From: Bin87 sp965204685
Lineage (GTDB): Bacteria > Chloroflexota > Dehalococcoidia > Lucifugimonadales > UBA3495
Assembly (NCBI GenBank): GCA_965204685.1
Contig: OZ242004.1
Coordinates: 3,224,001 to 3,288,000, forward strand
DNA: 64,000 bases
Reading direction: 5' to 3'
The number at the start of each line of letters is the position of its first letter. Within the stretch, counting starts at the first letter, position 1. The notes under the pieces were generated by a model. The model worked only from the letters and a program-made list of their open reading frames with translations. It was not told the DNA's origin and made no database searches. Positions 1 through 9,043 of the stretch are shown here, piece by piece. The position numbers and the translations under genes are program-made.

Positions 1-857
1 TGTCCCAGGGTCTTGCGCACCACAAAGTCAGAATTGGTGCCCATGCGTCGACCGAGGTCGGGCTGAGAGACGCCGCGGTCCGTCAGGTCACGGGCGAGGG
101 CGATGAGACGTAGTTGGCGTTCGATCATCGCGATGATGTAAAGCGGCTCCTGGCCGTCCTCCATTAGCTGCATCACTGAACGTAGCGCCGGTCCCGGTCG
201 GCCATCCATGATGGAATCCACGGCCACGAAGATGTTGGCCTCCTGGGCATAGGGCACCATGGCGCGCACATCCGTGTCAGTGATGCTGCGACCGGTTGCG
301 TAGAGGGACAGTTTTTCGAGTTCCCGGTCGATGGTCCATAGGTCGCCGCCCACCAACTCGGCCAGCACCTGCATCGCTGGAGGGGTGATGCTGGAACCCT
401 TGTCCTCGGCCCGTTGCTTGATCCAGTGCAGCAGCGCCTGCGCGTTGGGAGTGGCTTCGCGGTGCACGGCGCAGTACTCGGACAATGACCGGAGCAATGG
501 ATTGTTTTCCGGTACGTCGCCGTCCACAAAGATCAGGACGGTCGTGTCGGGAAGGGTCGGCACAGCATCAGCCAGCTGCGTCCACCCTCCGCCGCCGGAG
601 GCAGACCGCCTGCCGGATCCGCGGCCCCTTCCCGCTCCCTGCTGCGTAGCGAGGACGCCCTCAATCTCAACCAGGCGCATGGTGTCGAGAAACGGGAGTG
701 AGTTGCACATCGCCAGGACTTCGTCGGGTCGGGCCTGGCCGGCCGAAACGACGTGCCGATTGGAGTCCATGAGGTCAGCGGCGCCGGCCTCAGCTTTCAC
801 CCGGCGCAAGCGCTCGGTGACGAGGAACGAATCGCCGTAGATGACGTGGGCTGGCAT
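1..857 (-). CDS. holA: DNA polymerase III subunit delta, C-terminus cut off by window edge
   Basis: The reading frame opens with ATG at 857 (MPAHVIYGDSFL) and runs off the window at base 1, giving about 285 residues of a protein that is usually 320-350 long. The start matches HolA-type proteins (short strand followed by a GDS/E loop). The later stretch DLWTIDRELEKLSLYA and a C-terminal part rich in EPLYIIAMIERQLRL are typical of this family, which opens the beta clamp as part of the clamp loader. A basic, Gly/Ser-rich insert sits near residues 70-85. It lies 54 bp downstream of the epimerase gene on the same strand. Family assignment is by recognition of sequence pattern. Confidence 0.85.
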   Translation of the reverse strand, partial: MPAHVIYGDSFLVTERLRRVKAEAGAADLMDSNRHVVSAGQARPDEVLAMCNSLPFLDTMRLVEIEGVLATQQGAGRGRGSGRRSASGGGGWTQLADAVPTLPDTTVLIFVDGDVPENNPLLRSLSEYCAVHREATPNAQALLHWIKQRAEDKGSSITPPAMQVLAELVGGDLWTIDRELEKLSLYATGRSITDTDVRAMVPYAQEANIFVAVDSIMDGRPGPALRSVMQLMEDGQEPLYIIAMIERQLRLIALARDLTDRGVSQPDLGRRMGTNSDFVVRKTLG

Positions 858-911
858 ATTACGCGCGACGGGTCGGTTTGCCCCGCCAGCAGAGCGATGA
901 GTCCCGGGCGC

Positions 912-1322
912 TCAGTTCTCGACCAACTCGGTCAGCACGCCGAACACCGAGCGCGGATGCACAAAACCGATAGCGCCCGACAACCCATGGCGGGGTTCGG
1001 AGTCGATGAGCGAGAGGCCGTTAGCAGACAGAATCCTGAGCTTGCCAGCAATATCGTCGACGTTGAGGGCAAGATGATGCAAGCCCTCGCCTCGCCGCTC
1101 GATGAAACGCCCCACCGCACTCTCCGGGGTCAGCGGCTCAAGAAGCTCCAGACGGGTCTGACCGATTTCGATAAGGCAGGCCCGCACTGCCTGATCGTCC
1201 AGCTCCACTACCTCGGCGTCAGGCGCGCCGAAGTTCGCGCTGAAAAACTCCAGCGCGGCCTGAATGTCGTTGACGGCGATGCCGACGTGGTCGATATAGT
1301 TAACGGCGCAGGTCTCCGGCAT
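912..1322 (-). CDS. mce: methylmalonyl-CoA epimerase
   Basis: This 136-aa protein has the length and fold pattern of the glyoxalase/VOC superfamily methylmalonyl-CoA epimerases. Metal-ligand positions are visible as DHVGIAV near residue 12, GLHHLALNV in the middle, and a closing VLTELVE with the acidic ligand. It interconverts the 2R and 2S epimers of methylmalonyl-CoA. It sits 32 bp downstream of an acyl-CoA dehydrogenase and close to the mutase large subunit on the same strand, so the three probably act together in propionyl-CoA to succinyl-CoA conversion. No domain appears missing. Confidence 0.9.
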   Translation of the reverse strand: MPETCAVNYIDHVGIAVNDIQAALEFFSANFGAPDAEVVELDDQAVRACLIEIGQTRLELLEPLTPESAVGRFIERRGEGLHHLALNVDDIAGKLRILSANGLSLIDSEPRHGLSGAIGFVHPRSVFGVLTELVEN

Positions 1323-1354
1323 CGTCGGTTCGCCTCCTGGAGCGCTAAGTGGGA

Positions 1355-2509
1355 TCAGACGGGGTACTGGGCGAGGACCTGGCGGGCGATGATCATGCGC
1401 TGGACCTCGGATGTTCCCTCGTAAATCGTGGTGACGCGGGCGTCGCGGAAGATGCGCTCAATGCGCGATTCCTTGAACACGCCGATGCCGCCGTGGATCT
1501 GCATGGCCTCGTATGCAGCCTTGTTACACATCTCGGACGCCAGCAGCTTGGCCATCGAAGCCTCGTTGATGAAGGGCAGGCCCTCGTCGCGCAGCGTGGC
1601 GGCGTGCATGGTGGCGACGCGGGCCGAGTGCACGCCGGTGGCGATGTCGGCCAGCTTGAACTGGATGGCCTGATGGTGGGCCAGCGGGCGCCCGAAGGTC
1701 TCACGTAGCTGGGAGTAGCGAACGGCCTCTTCCAGAGCGGCCTGTCCGATGCCCACGCACTGGGCGGCAATGGAGATCCGGCTGGAGTCGAGAATGTCCA
1801 TGGCGTAGCGGAACCCCATGCCCTCTTCGCCGATGATGTTTTCCGACGGTATCTCAGCGTCCTCGAAGACGATCTCGCAGGTGCTGGAGGCGCGGATGCC
1901 CATCTTGTTGTGCTGCGGGTTGATTTGCATCCCCTTGGTTCCCGCCGGCACGATGAAGGCGCAGACGCCGCGATAACCGATGGACCGGTCCTGGTTGGCG
2001 AAGATCACCAGCGTCTCGGCAACCTCGGCGTTGGTGATGAACTGCTTGGAGCCGTTGAGTACCCAGGATCCGTTGCGCCGGGTGGCAGTGGTCGCCATGG
2101 CGGCCGCGTCGGAGCCACTGCCGGGCTCGGTGAGCGCCCATGCCGCAATGCCCCGGCCGGAGGCGAGAGAGGGGATGTAGCGCTGCTTTTGCTCTTCGTT
2201 TCCGAAGCGGGCGATAGTCTCGAGGCCGAGGCCCAGATGCGCGGCAAGGGTCACGCTGGCGGCCACGTCGGCCCGGGCCAGTTCCTCGATAGCGATGGAA
2301 GACTTGCGGAAACCGCCCCCACTGCCGCCGTAGGCCGGGTCGACACCGATTCCGGTGAGGCCCAGTTGGGCCATCCCACGCCAGTTTTCGTGGGAGAACT
2401 CGGCTTTTTCGTCCAGTTCCGCCGAGCGCGGCATGATCTCGCGTTCCGCATAGTCCCGGACGAGGTTCTGGAGCATCTTTTCTTCTTCGTTGAGGGTCAC
2501 GTCGATCAC
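1355..2509 (-). CDS. acyl-CoA dehydrogenase
   Basis: This 384-aa protein has the full-length acyl-CoA dehydrogenase layout: N-terminal helices, a central beta domain with the FAD-contacting ALTEPGSGSD motif near residue 130, and a C-terminal helical domain ending in IYEGTSEVQ, which holds the catalytic glutamate. The start is GTG at 2509, supported by a GGAGGT ribosome site just upstream. It oxidises an acyl-CoA to the 2-enoyl-CoA using FAD and passes electrons to ETF. Placement between the mutase and epimerase genes suggests a short or branched acyl-CoA substrate, but the exact chain length cannot be read from the sequence. Confidence 0.9.
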   Translation of the reverse strand: MIDVTLNEEEKMLQNLVRDYAEREIMPRSAELDEKAEFSHENWRGMAQLGLTGIGVDPAYGGSGGGFRKSSIAIEELARADVAASVTLAAHLGLGLETIARFGNEEQKQRYIPSLASGRGIAAWALTEPGSGSDAAAMATTATRRNGSWVLNGSKQFITNAEVAETLVIFANQDRSIGYRGVCAFIVPAGTKGMQINPQHNKMGIRASSTCEIVFEDAEIPSENIIGEEGMGFRYAMDILDSSRISIAAQCVGIGQAALEEAVRYSQLRETFGRPLAHHQAIQFKLADIATGVHSARVATMHAATLRDEGLPFINEASMAKLLASEMCNKAAYEAMQIHGGIGVFKESRIERIFRDARVTTIYEGTSEVQRMIIARQVLAQYPV

Positions 2510-2582
2510 GGGGGGACCTCCAAGGGCCGGCGTAACTGCCGCCGGTCAACTTGTCATTTTTCGGGAAGTGGTGAAAAGTTTA

Positions 2583-4241
2583 TCACAGGCCCCCGGCGGG
2601 TTCGTATTCGCCGAACACCTGACGCAGCACGTCACAGATCTCACCGAGTGTGGCGTATCGCTCCACGCACTCCATCATGGGCGGGATGGTGTTTGCGCCG
2701 TCGGAGCGGGCGGCGTCGGCCAACCGGGCTAGGCTGATCTGGACGGCCATGTTGTCGCGCTCTCGTTTCAGCGTCCGGAGCCGTTCCACTTGTTCCGCGG
2801 CGGCCGTCGCGTCGACGCGAAGGAGGCCGGATATCGGAGGCGCCTCGGTAACGTACCGGTTCACGCCGACCACGATGCGATCGTTCTCGTCCACCTCTCG
2901 CTGATGGCGGAACGCGGCGTCGGCGATTTCCTGGACCTGGAAACCGTCCTCGATGGCCGTCACCGCACCGCCCATCCGGTCAATACGCTGGATGTACTCC
3001 AGCGCTGCCGCCTCCAGTCGGTCGGTCAGGTTTTCGATGTACCACGAGCCGCCCAAGGGGTCCACGACGTCGGCGGCGCCGCTTTCATGGGCGAGGATCT
3101 GCTGGGTGCGCAGGGAGAGCTGTGCCGATTCCTCCGTGGGCAGGCTCAACGCCTCGTCGCGTGAGTTGACGTGGAGGGACTGGGTGCCGCCGAGGACCGC
3201 CGCCAGTGCCTGGACCGTGCTGCGAATTACGTTGTTGTCCGGCTGCTGGGCGGTGAGGGTCACGCCGGCGGTCTGGGTGTGGAAGCGCAGCATCATGGAG
3301 CGGGGATTTTTTGCGCCGAACCGGTCCCGCATGATGTTGGCCCACAGACGCCGGGCGGCCCGGAACTTCGCCACCTCTTCAAAAAGATTGTTCTGGGCCA
3401 CGAAGAAGAAGGACAGACGGGGCGCGAAATCGTCCACCGACAGGCCGGCATCCACTGCGGCCTGCACGTAGGCAATGGCGTTGGCGAAGGTGAAGGCCAA
3501 CTCCTGAGACGCCGTGGCGCCGGCTTCGCGCATGTGGTACCCGCTGATGCTGATGGTGTTCCAGCGCGGCACGTTCTCGGCGCAGTAGCGGAACACGTCG
3601 ACCACCAGGCGCATCGACGGGCGCGGCGGGTAGGCGTAGGTGCCCCGGGCGATGTATTCCTTCAAGATGTCGTTCTGAAGCGTGCCGCTCAATTGGTCGG
3701 GCTCGACGCCCTGCTTCTTGCCGGCCGCGATGTAGAGGCATAGCAGAACCGCAGCCGTGGCGTTGATCGTCATGGACGTGCTGACTTTATCCAACGGGAT
3801 ACTGTCGAACAAGGTCTCCATGTCGGCAAGCGAACAGATGGGTACTCCCACCTTGCCCACCTCGCCTTCGGCCAGGGGATGATCGCTGTCATATCCGATC
3901 TGGGTCGGCAGGTCAAAAGCCACCGACAGGCCGGTCTGACCGTTCTCCAGGAGATAGCGGTAACGCTCGTTGGTCGCGGCGGCGGTGGCGTAGCCGGCGT
4001 ACTGGCGCATGGTCCAGACGCGACCGCGATACATGTTGGGCTGGACACCACGGGTGTAGGGAAATTCGCCGGGGTAGCCGATGGAGTCGGCATAGTCGCC
4101 GCCGGCAGATCCGTCCTCCGGGGTGTAAACGGTGTCCAGACTTAGGCCGGAGTCGGTTGCGAATTCTTCGCGCCGTTCAGGAAAACGCTGCGTGACGCGG
4201 GAAAGCGTGGAGTCCTGCCATTCCTGCTTGTTCGTGGACAT
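2583..4241 (-). CDS. methylmalonyl-CoA mutase, large (substrate-binding) subunit
   Basis: The 552-aa product matches the TIM-barrel substrate domain of methylmalonyl-CoA mutase, with the early YTRGVQPNMYRGR and TMRQYAGYATA stretches and the GYHMREAGAT motif. It ends before the region where one-chain mutases carry the B12-binding domain. It is therefore the large subunit of the split form known from archaea and many bacteria, which needs a separate cobalamin-binding subunit of about 140 aa. No such gene is seen in this window. It rearranges methylmalonyl-CoA to succinyl-CoA. ATG at 4241 is preceded by a modest purine-rich ribosome site. Confidence 0.9.
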   Translation of the reverse strand: MSTNKQEWQDSTLSRVTQRFPERREEFATDSGLSLDTVYTPEDGSAGGDYADSIGYPGEFPYTRGVQPNMYRGRVWTMRQYAGYATAAATNERYRYLLENGQTGLSVAFDLPTQIGYDSDHPLAEGEVGKVGVPICSLADMETLFDSIPLDKVSTSMTINATAAVLLCLYIAAGKKQGVEPDQLSGTLQNDILKEYIARGTYAYPPRPSMRLVVDVFRYCAENVPRWNTISISGYHMREAGATASQELAFTFANAIAYVQAAVDAGLSVDDFAPRLSFFFVAQNNLFEEVAKFRAARRLWANIMRDRFGAKNPRSMMLRFHTQTAGVTLTAQQPDNNVIRSTVQALAAVLGGTQSLHVNSRDEALSLPTEESAQLSLRTQQILAHESGAADVVDPLGGSWYIENLTDRLEAAALEYIQRIDRMGGAVTAIEDGFQVQEIADAAFRHQREVDENDRIVVGVNRYVTEAPPISGLLRVDATAAAEQVERLRTLKRERDNMAVQISLARLADAARSDGANTIPPMMECVERYATLGEICDVLRQVFGEYEPAGGL

Positions 4242-4325
4242 GATGCTCTTTCCGGTATCGTTTAGGGTTGTCCCGCCATTCTAACATCGGCAGGGCAATC
4301 GCTCGGAAGCCATGCGCTAAAACAA

Positions 4326-4354
4326 GCGGGGCGTCAGCAAACCTGACGCCCCGC
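4326..4354 (-). terminator. intrinsic terminator after the NIPSNAP gene
   Basis: A 12-bp perfect stem (GCGGGGCGTCAG with its complement) encloses a 5-nt loop. Read on the minus strand it is followed by a T-rich tail (TTGTTTTAG). It lies 23 bp beyond the stop of the minus-strand NIPSNAP gene and upstream of the mutase gene, so it should separate the two transcripts. Confidence 0.85.
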
Positions 4355-4377
4355 AACTGCTCAGGAACCAGCCCGGG

Positions 4378-5037
4378 CTAATCACTGGTGAAGGCGTAGT
4401 CGGTGGGGCGCATGATGGAGTGGCGCGAAACGCGCACGATGGGGCCGTCCACCTCGCTGGCCGCGCGTGCCTTGTTCCACTCCGGGTCGGCCTGGAAGGA
4501 GCGCCAGCTCTTCTCGCGGTCGCCCAGGCTGGGGTATCCCAGCATGTATACCAGTACGTTGTTCACGCCCACATCCTCGGACCAGTAGCCGATGTTCTCG
4601 ATGCCGTGCTTCTCGAACAGGCCAATGGTGTGGTTGGCGAAGCGGTTGTGCACGTCGGGCAGGCGGCCGGGCATGGCCTCGTAGATCCGCAGTTCTTGGA
4701 CGGCGGTGGAGATATTCGGCTGGGGCGAATAGGGGGTCAGGCGCAGGAAGCGGTTGGTCACGGCGTCAACCAGCGGGCCGTTGGCCTCGGTCTGCTTTCG
4801 CACTTCCAGCCAGTCCGGGTCGCTGCCGAACTTGGCCCAACGGGATTCCCGGTCGGCCATGCTGTCGAAAACGTTGATGTAGGTCAGACGATTGCTCTGG
4901 CCGATTTCGTCGGTCCAGAATCCAAGGTATTTGACTCCGTGCTTGCGAAACAGGGCGCAGGTATGGTTGGCGAACCGACCGCTGATATCGGGCAAGCGAC
5001 CGGCGACGGCGTCGTAAATGCGGAGTTCGTAAAGCAT
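4378..5037 (-). CDS. NIPSNAP family protein with two tandem domains
   Basis: The 219-aa protein is an internal duplication. Residues 1-105 and 110-215 each begin with ELRIY, contain GRLPD, RFANHT and a KHGI/V motif, and end in a DPEW or DPDW segment. This is the dimeric alpha/beta-barrel NIPSNAP fold, whose biochemical role in bacteria is mostly unknown. The start at 5037 is chosen because GGAGAG lies 6 bp upstream; a longer frame to 5094 exists but would bury that site. It is followed by a strong terminator. Function cannot be stated beyond the fold. Confidence 0.85.
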   Translation of the reverse strand: MLYELRIYDAVAGRLPDISGRFANHTCALFRKHGVKYLGFWTDEIGQSNRLTYINVFDSMADRESRWAKFGSDPDWLEVRKQTEANGPLVDAVTNRFLRLTPYSPQPNISTAVQELRIYEAMPGRLPDVHNRFANHTIGLFEKHGIENIGYWSEDVGVNNVLVYMLGYPSLGDREKSWRSFQADPEWNKARAASEVDGPIVRVSRHSIMRPTDYAFTSD

Positions 5038-5407
5038 CGCTTCTCTCCTTCCGGGTGTCGGGGTAACCGGCTCAGTCCATGCGACGGCAGCCATCTGGCG
5101 ACCCGCCGCTTCTGCCGGTAGTATAGCACCGGGCCAGTCGAATGCGGGTCAATCCGCAGTGCGGCGCTGTCCGTAGAATAGGCGAGGTCAGTCGCTCCGC
5201 AACAATCGTGTAGTTCGGACTGCGGACGGGCGCATGACCAGTGTGGTTAGCATACATAAAACCTTAACAATCGTGTGCTTAGACTCTGCACGACCGCAAG
5301 ACAATCGAACAACGAAAACGGACCTCGGCATAAGAAACTACCCGGCATCCTCCAGCTATGCCGTACAAGCGACCGACCAGACCGGTGAGGTGTGGAATAA
5401 CGTGAGC
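5038..5407. other. intergenic region between divergent genes
   Basis: This 370-bp gap separates the minus-strand NIPSNAP gene from the plus-strand HtrA gene and must hold both promoters. A TATACT hexamer on the minus strand at 5120-5125 could be a -10 box for the NIPSNAP gene, although no good -35 is visible at normal spacing. The plus half is locally AT-richer around 5255-5280. No RNA gene or further ORF with coding character is seen. Confidence 0.4.
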
Positions 5408-6712
5408 ATGGGTACCAAAGCCTCCGCCAATCAACGACGCCTTTTTCCTATGCTGGCCGTCGCCTGCCTGGCTATAGCCGTGGCAGTTGCGTTGGCCTGC
5501 AGCCAACCCAGTCCGAGGCCGCAAGAGACCGTTGAACTGACTCCTCCGGCCATCAACACGGTTTCGCAACCGGAGGATACGGCCACAGTCGCGCCCCCTC
5601 AGGCGACTGAATCGGAGGCCGTCCCCGCGATCGAGCAACCGGCGCAAGGCGGCACGCCGGAGACTGAAGTCCAGTTGACGGCGTCGGCGATAGCGGCGGC
5701 ACACGACGAGGTCATGTCGGGCATCTACGAGCAAACCGTTCCATCTGTGGTCGGATTGCGGGTGCTGAAGTCGATCACAATAGGCGGAGCCGCTCCCGGG
5801 ATGCCGCAGGGTGATTTTCTGTCCCGGGCCGCCGGCTCCGGTTTCGTCTGGGATGACGAGGGCCACATCGTAACGAATAAGCACGTGATCGACGGGGCGG
5901 ACCGGATTATCGTCGTGCTGAGCGACGGCATCCAGGTTGATGCGGAACTGGTGGGCGACGACCCGGATTCTGACCTTGCGGTGATCAGAATCACCGAGGA
6001 CGCGGTGCGCCCACCCGCCATATCCCTCGGAGATAGCGACACCATCAAGCCGGGGCAATTGGCGGTGGCCATTGGCGACCCGTTCTCCCGTGGGTTCTCG
6101 ATGACCTCGGGCATTATCAGCGCCGTGGGCAGAACCATCAACCCGTCGGACAGCAACTTTTCGGTGCCCCGGGTGGTGCAGCACGACGCAGCGACGAACC
6201 CGGGGAATTCGGGAGGCCCGCTCCTGAACCGCCAGGGCGAGGTGGTCGGAATCAACACTCAGATCATCAGTGAGACCGGAGGATTCTCCGGCGTAGGCCT
6301 GGCGATCCCGGTGAACCTGGCCAAGCTCGTGGCGCCAGCGCTGATCGCGGAAGGGCGTTACGAGTATCCGTTCATCGGCATCCGCGGGGTGTCCGTGAGC
6401 CCGGACATCGCCCAGGCGATGGATCTGCCGGCCGACACCCGCGGCGCCCTGGTGCTGGCGGTGGGCACAGGAACCGCCGCGGAACAGGCCGGATTGCGAG
6501 CATCGGACCGGCTTACCGTAATCAACGGAGCGGAACTGCCCATCGGCGGAGACATCATAACCGCCATGAACGGGGTGCCCATGACGGGTATGGACGACGT
6601 CGTGGCGTACACGGTAGAGCACACCCAACCCGGCGACACAGTTGAGTTCACTATCATGCGGGATGGCGAGGAAATGAAAATGGAAGTCACGATGGGCGCG
6701 CGACCGGAGTAG
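5408..6712 (+). CDS. HtrA/DegP-like serine protease, probable lipoprotein
   Basis: The 434-aa product starts with a charged N-terminus and a hydrophobic segment ending in the lipobox ALAC (Cys31), so it is probably lipid-anchored on the outer face of the membrane. A Pro/Thr-rich linker follows. The trypsin-like domain shows His159 (TNKHVID), Asp189 (DPDSDLAVI) and Ser268 (NPGNSGGPL), an intact triad. One PDZ domain occupies roughly 345-430. It would degrade or chaperone misfolded envelope proteins. The frame is open upstream to 5234, but the lipoprotein signal fits ATG 5408 (or in-frame GTG 5402). A terminator follows at 6739. Confidence 0.9.
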   Translation: MGTKASANQRRLFPMLAVACLAIAVAVALACSQPSPRPQETVELTPPAINTVSQPEDTATVAPPQATESEAVPAIEQPAQGGTPETEVQLTASAIAAAHDEVMSGIYEQTVPSVVGLRVLKSITIGGAAPGMPQGDFLSRAAGSGFVWDDEGHIVTNKHVIDGADRIIVVLSDGIQVDAELVGDDPDSDLAVIRITEDAVRPPAISLGDSDTIKPGQLAVAIGDPFSRGFSMTSGIISAVGRTINPSDSNFSVPRVVQHDAATNPGNSGGPLLNRQGEVVGINTQIISETGGFSGVGLAIPVNLAKLVAPALIAEGRYEYPFIGIRGVSVSPDIAQAMDLPADTRGALVLAVGTGTAAEQAGLRASDRLTVINGAELPIGGDIITAMNGVPMTGMDDVVAYTVEHTQPGDTVEFTIMRDGEEMKMEVTMGARPE

Positions 6713-6738
6713 TCAGCGGAACCCGGGACCAACAAGAA

Positions 6739-6775
6739 ACCGACGGCAACGCATTGGCTGCCGTCGGTTATTTTT
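6739..6775 (+). terminator. intrinsic terminator of the HtrA-like gene
   Basis: A 10-bp stem (ACCGACGGCA and complement) with a 10-nt loop is followed directly by TATTTTT. It begins 26 bp after the protease stop codon, on the same strand. Confidence 0.9.
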
Positions 6776-6780
6776 GCAGG

Positions 6781-6856
6781 TGGCGCGCCTGGCAGGACTC
6801 GAACCCGCAACCCCTGGGTCCGAAGCCCAGTGCTCTGTCCATTGAGCTACAGGCGC
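6781..6856 (-). tRNA. tRNA-Arg (anticodon TCG)
   Basis: The 76-nt cloverleaf includes an encoded CCA end. The acceptor stem GCGCCTG pairs with CAGGCGC, the anticodon stem CTGGG/CCCAG holds loop CTTCGGA with anticodon TCG, and the T-loop is TTCGAGT. The discriminator base is G. It would read CGA codons. It lies 29 bp downstream of tRNA-His on the same strand and may share its transcript. Confidence 0.95.
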
Positions 6857-6885
6857 AATTCCGAAGGGACCGAATGCGAGGGAAG

Positions 6886-6963
6886 TGGGGCGAGCAACGG
6901 GATTCGAACCCGTGATCTCCTGTGCCACAGACAGGCGCCTTAGGCCACTTGGCTATGCTCGCC
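6886..6963 (-). tRNA. tRNA-His (anticodon GTG)
   Basis: The anticodon stem CCTGT/ACAGG encloses loop CTGTGGC, giving anticodon GTG. The 5' end has the extra G at position -1 opposite discriminator C73, the identity pair of histidine tRNAs, followed by an encoded CCA. Acceptor GCGAGCA pairs with TGCTCGC, and the T-loop is TTCGAAT. All standard positions are intact. Confidence 0.95.
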
Positions 6964-7180
6964 GCAACGCTACCGGCTAGTGCCGGAGTACATTTTGAGA
7001 TTAGCATACATCATCAAATCGGACAATACACCGCGCTGCGCACAATTGAACGGGGTCTGGGTATTGGATAAAATCGCTGCGTGCGAAGCCGGTAATATCT
7101 CGGCAATAGGAATTGGGGCAAACTGATTCCGGTCAGTATCTCGTAATCCCCTTGATCCTGAGAACTGATTCGGAGGAGTT

Positions 7181-8965
7181 ATGACGCGCAAGATTTTCAG
7201 ACTACTGTTGATGGGGGCCGTATTGGTCGCACTGGTCGGGTTGCTGGCGTGCGGAGGCAGCGATGAACCGCAGGCGGCCGCGTCCGAACCCACGCCGACT
7301 CCCGCCGCGACTGCTGTTCCGGCCGCGGCTGCGGCCACGGAACCCAGTGAAGCCCCGACACCGACCACGGAAACCGTGATGGCGGCGCCCGCGCCGACGA
7401 GTCCCGGCGAAAGCTGCGCCCCATCCGCGGACCTGACCTTTGACGACCGCCCTCCCCAGGGCGGAACCCTGGTGCGGCTGTTTGCGGACCCGCCCACCCT
7501 GGATCCCCACCTGATGGGCGACGTGACGTCCAGCGTGATCGGCGGTGAGGTCTTTGGCGGACTGGTCACGCTGAGCCTGGACTATCAGCCGGTGCTGGAC
7601 CTGGCGGAGACCTGCTCCATCAGCGAGGACGGTCTGGTTTACACCTTCGTGCTGCGCGAGAACGCCAAATTCCACGACGGCAAGCCCGTCACGGCACAAG
7701 ATGTCAAGTGGTCAATCGAGAGGGCAGCAGACCCGGACACTCTCTCCCACACTGCCGAGACCTACCTGGGCGACATCGTCGGCGCGAAAGACAAGCTGGA
7801 AGGACTGGCCGATGAGGTGAGCGGCGTCCGGGTTGTGGATGACCGCACCATTGAGTTCACAATCGACGCTCCCAAGTCGTACTTCCTGGCCAAACTGACG
7901 TATCCGACGGCATACGTGGTGGACCGGGAACAGGTCAATGATGATGGCTCCTGGCTGGATCAGCCCAACGGCACCGGCCCCTTCACGCTGGCCACATACG
8001 AAATCGGCGAACTGATTGTGCTGGAGCGGAACGAGAACTACCACCTGGGACCGCCACACATCGAGAGCATCCAGATGATCCTGAGCGGTGGGTCCGCCAT
8101 GATCATGTACGAAAATGACGAGATCCATCTGACGGGTGTCGGCCTGGACGACCTGCCGCGCTTGCTGGATCCCAGCGACCCGCTGCATCCGCAACTGCAC
8201 CGTTCGCCGCAGGACTTTGACGTTTTCTATATTGGCTTGAACTCGGAACAACCACCCTTTGACGATGTGAAAGTACGGCAGGCGCTGAACTACGCCATAG
8301 ACCTGCAGAGCATCGCCGAAAACGTCCTGGACGGCCGGGTGTCGCCGGCGACCGGTGTCATCCCGCCCGGTTTCCCGTCCTACACCGAAAACCTGCGCAG
8401 CTACCATTTCAACCCTGACCTGGCGCGTGAACTGATGCAGGAGTCCAAGTACGCCGACGCGCTGGCGTCCGATGATTTCCCACGCATTACGCTGACCATA
8501 TCCGGCAGCTTTGGCGCGGCTATCCCGACCTACCTCGAGGTCATCCTGGAACAATGGCGTCAGGAACTGGGGATCGAGGTTGAGATACAGCAGACGGAAT
8601 GGGCGACGTTCCTGCAAGACGTCAACGACAAGAAGTACCAGATGTTCTCCCTGGGCTGGATCGCGGACTACCCCGACCCGCAGAACTTCCTGGATGTGCT
8701 CCTGCATTCCGAAAGCCAGAGCAATCACACCAACTACGCCAATCCGGAGGTCGACCGTCTGCTGGAAGAAGCCCGCACGGAACGCGACCGGAGCCGGCGT
8801 TTCGAGCTCTACAACCAGATCGAGCAGATGATCCTGGACGATGCGCCTTGGGTCTGGACCTGGTTCAGCGGCGAGGGCTACGCCCTGATCAAGCCGGAAG
8901 TATCGGACTACTTCCTCCTGCAAATGAGCATCCCCAAGTACCGGTACGTGTACTTCAACCAGTAG
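7181..8965 (+). CDS. ABC transporter substrate-binding lipoprotein, peptide/oligopeptide (SBP family 5) type
   Basis: The 594-aa protein has a lipoprotein signal with lipobox LLAC (Cys24), then a low-complexity Pro/Thr/Ala linker to about residue 85. The rest is a full extracellular solute-binding protein of family 5, with the early LVRLFADPPTLDPHL and later VRQALNYAIDL motifs. A strong GGAGGAG ribosome site precedes the ATG. It would deliver peptides, nickel or similar ligands to the two permeases that follow. The linker makes it longer than typical members. The true ligand cannot be told from sequence. Confidence 0.9.
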   Translation: MTRKIFRLLLMGAVLVALVGLLACGGSDEPQAAASEPTPTPAATAVPAAAAATEPSEAPTPTTETVMAAPAPTSPGESCAPSADLTFDDRPPQGGTLVRLFADPPTLDPHLMGDVTSSVIGGEVFGGLVTLSLDYQPVLDLAETCSISEDGLVYTFVLRENAKFHDGKPVTAQDVKWSIERAADPDTLSHTAETYLGDIVGAKDKLEGLADEVSGVRVVDDRTIEFTIDAPKSYFLAKLTYPTAYVVDREQVNDDGSWLDQPNGTGPFTLATYEIGELIVLERNENYHLGPPHIESIQMILSGGSAMIMYENDEIHLTGVGLDDLPRLLDPSDPLHPQLHRSPQDFDVFYIGLNSEQPPFDDVKVRQALNYAIDLQSIAENVLDGRVSPATGVIPPGFPSYTENLRSYHFNPDLARELMQESKYADALASDDFPRITLTISGSFGAAIPTYLEVILEQWRQELGIEVEIQQTEWATFLQDVNDKKYQMFSLGWIADYPDPQNFLDVLLHSESQSNHTNYANPEVDRLLEEARTERDRSRRFELYNQIEQMILDDAPWVWTWFSGEGYALIKPEVSDYFLLQMSIPKYRYVYFNQ

Positions 8966-9043
8966 AATTGCCGATGCGCGAGGCGTGGGGGCGAACCGTG
9001 ATTCGCCCCTGCAACTATCGGCAGACGGGACGGGCGGTTACAA

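Noticed and set aside
5279..6628. 449-codon minus-strand frame
   Set aside because: Antisense shadow of the HtrA-like protease, which has signal, triad and PDZ domain.
6781..7007. Small minus-strand ORFs over the tRNA genes
   Set aside because: They overlap two well-formed tRNA genes and have no coding character.
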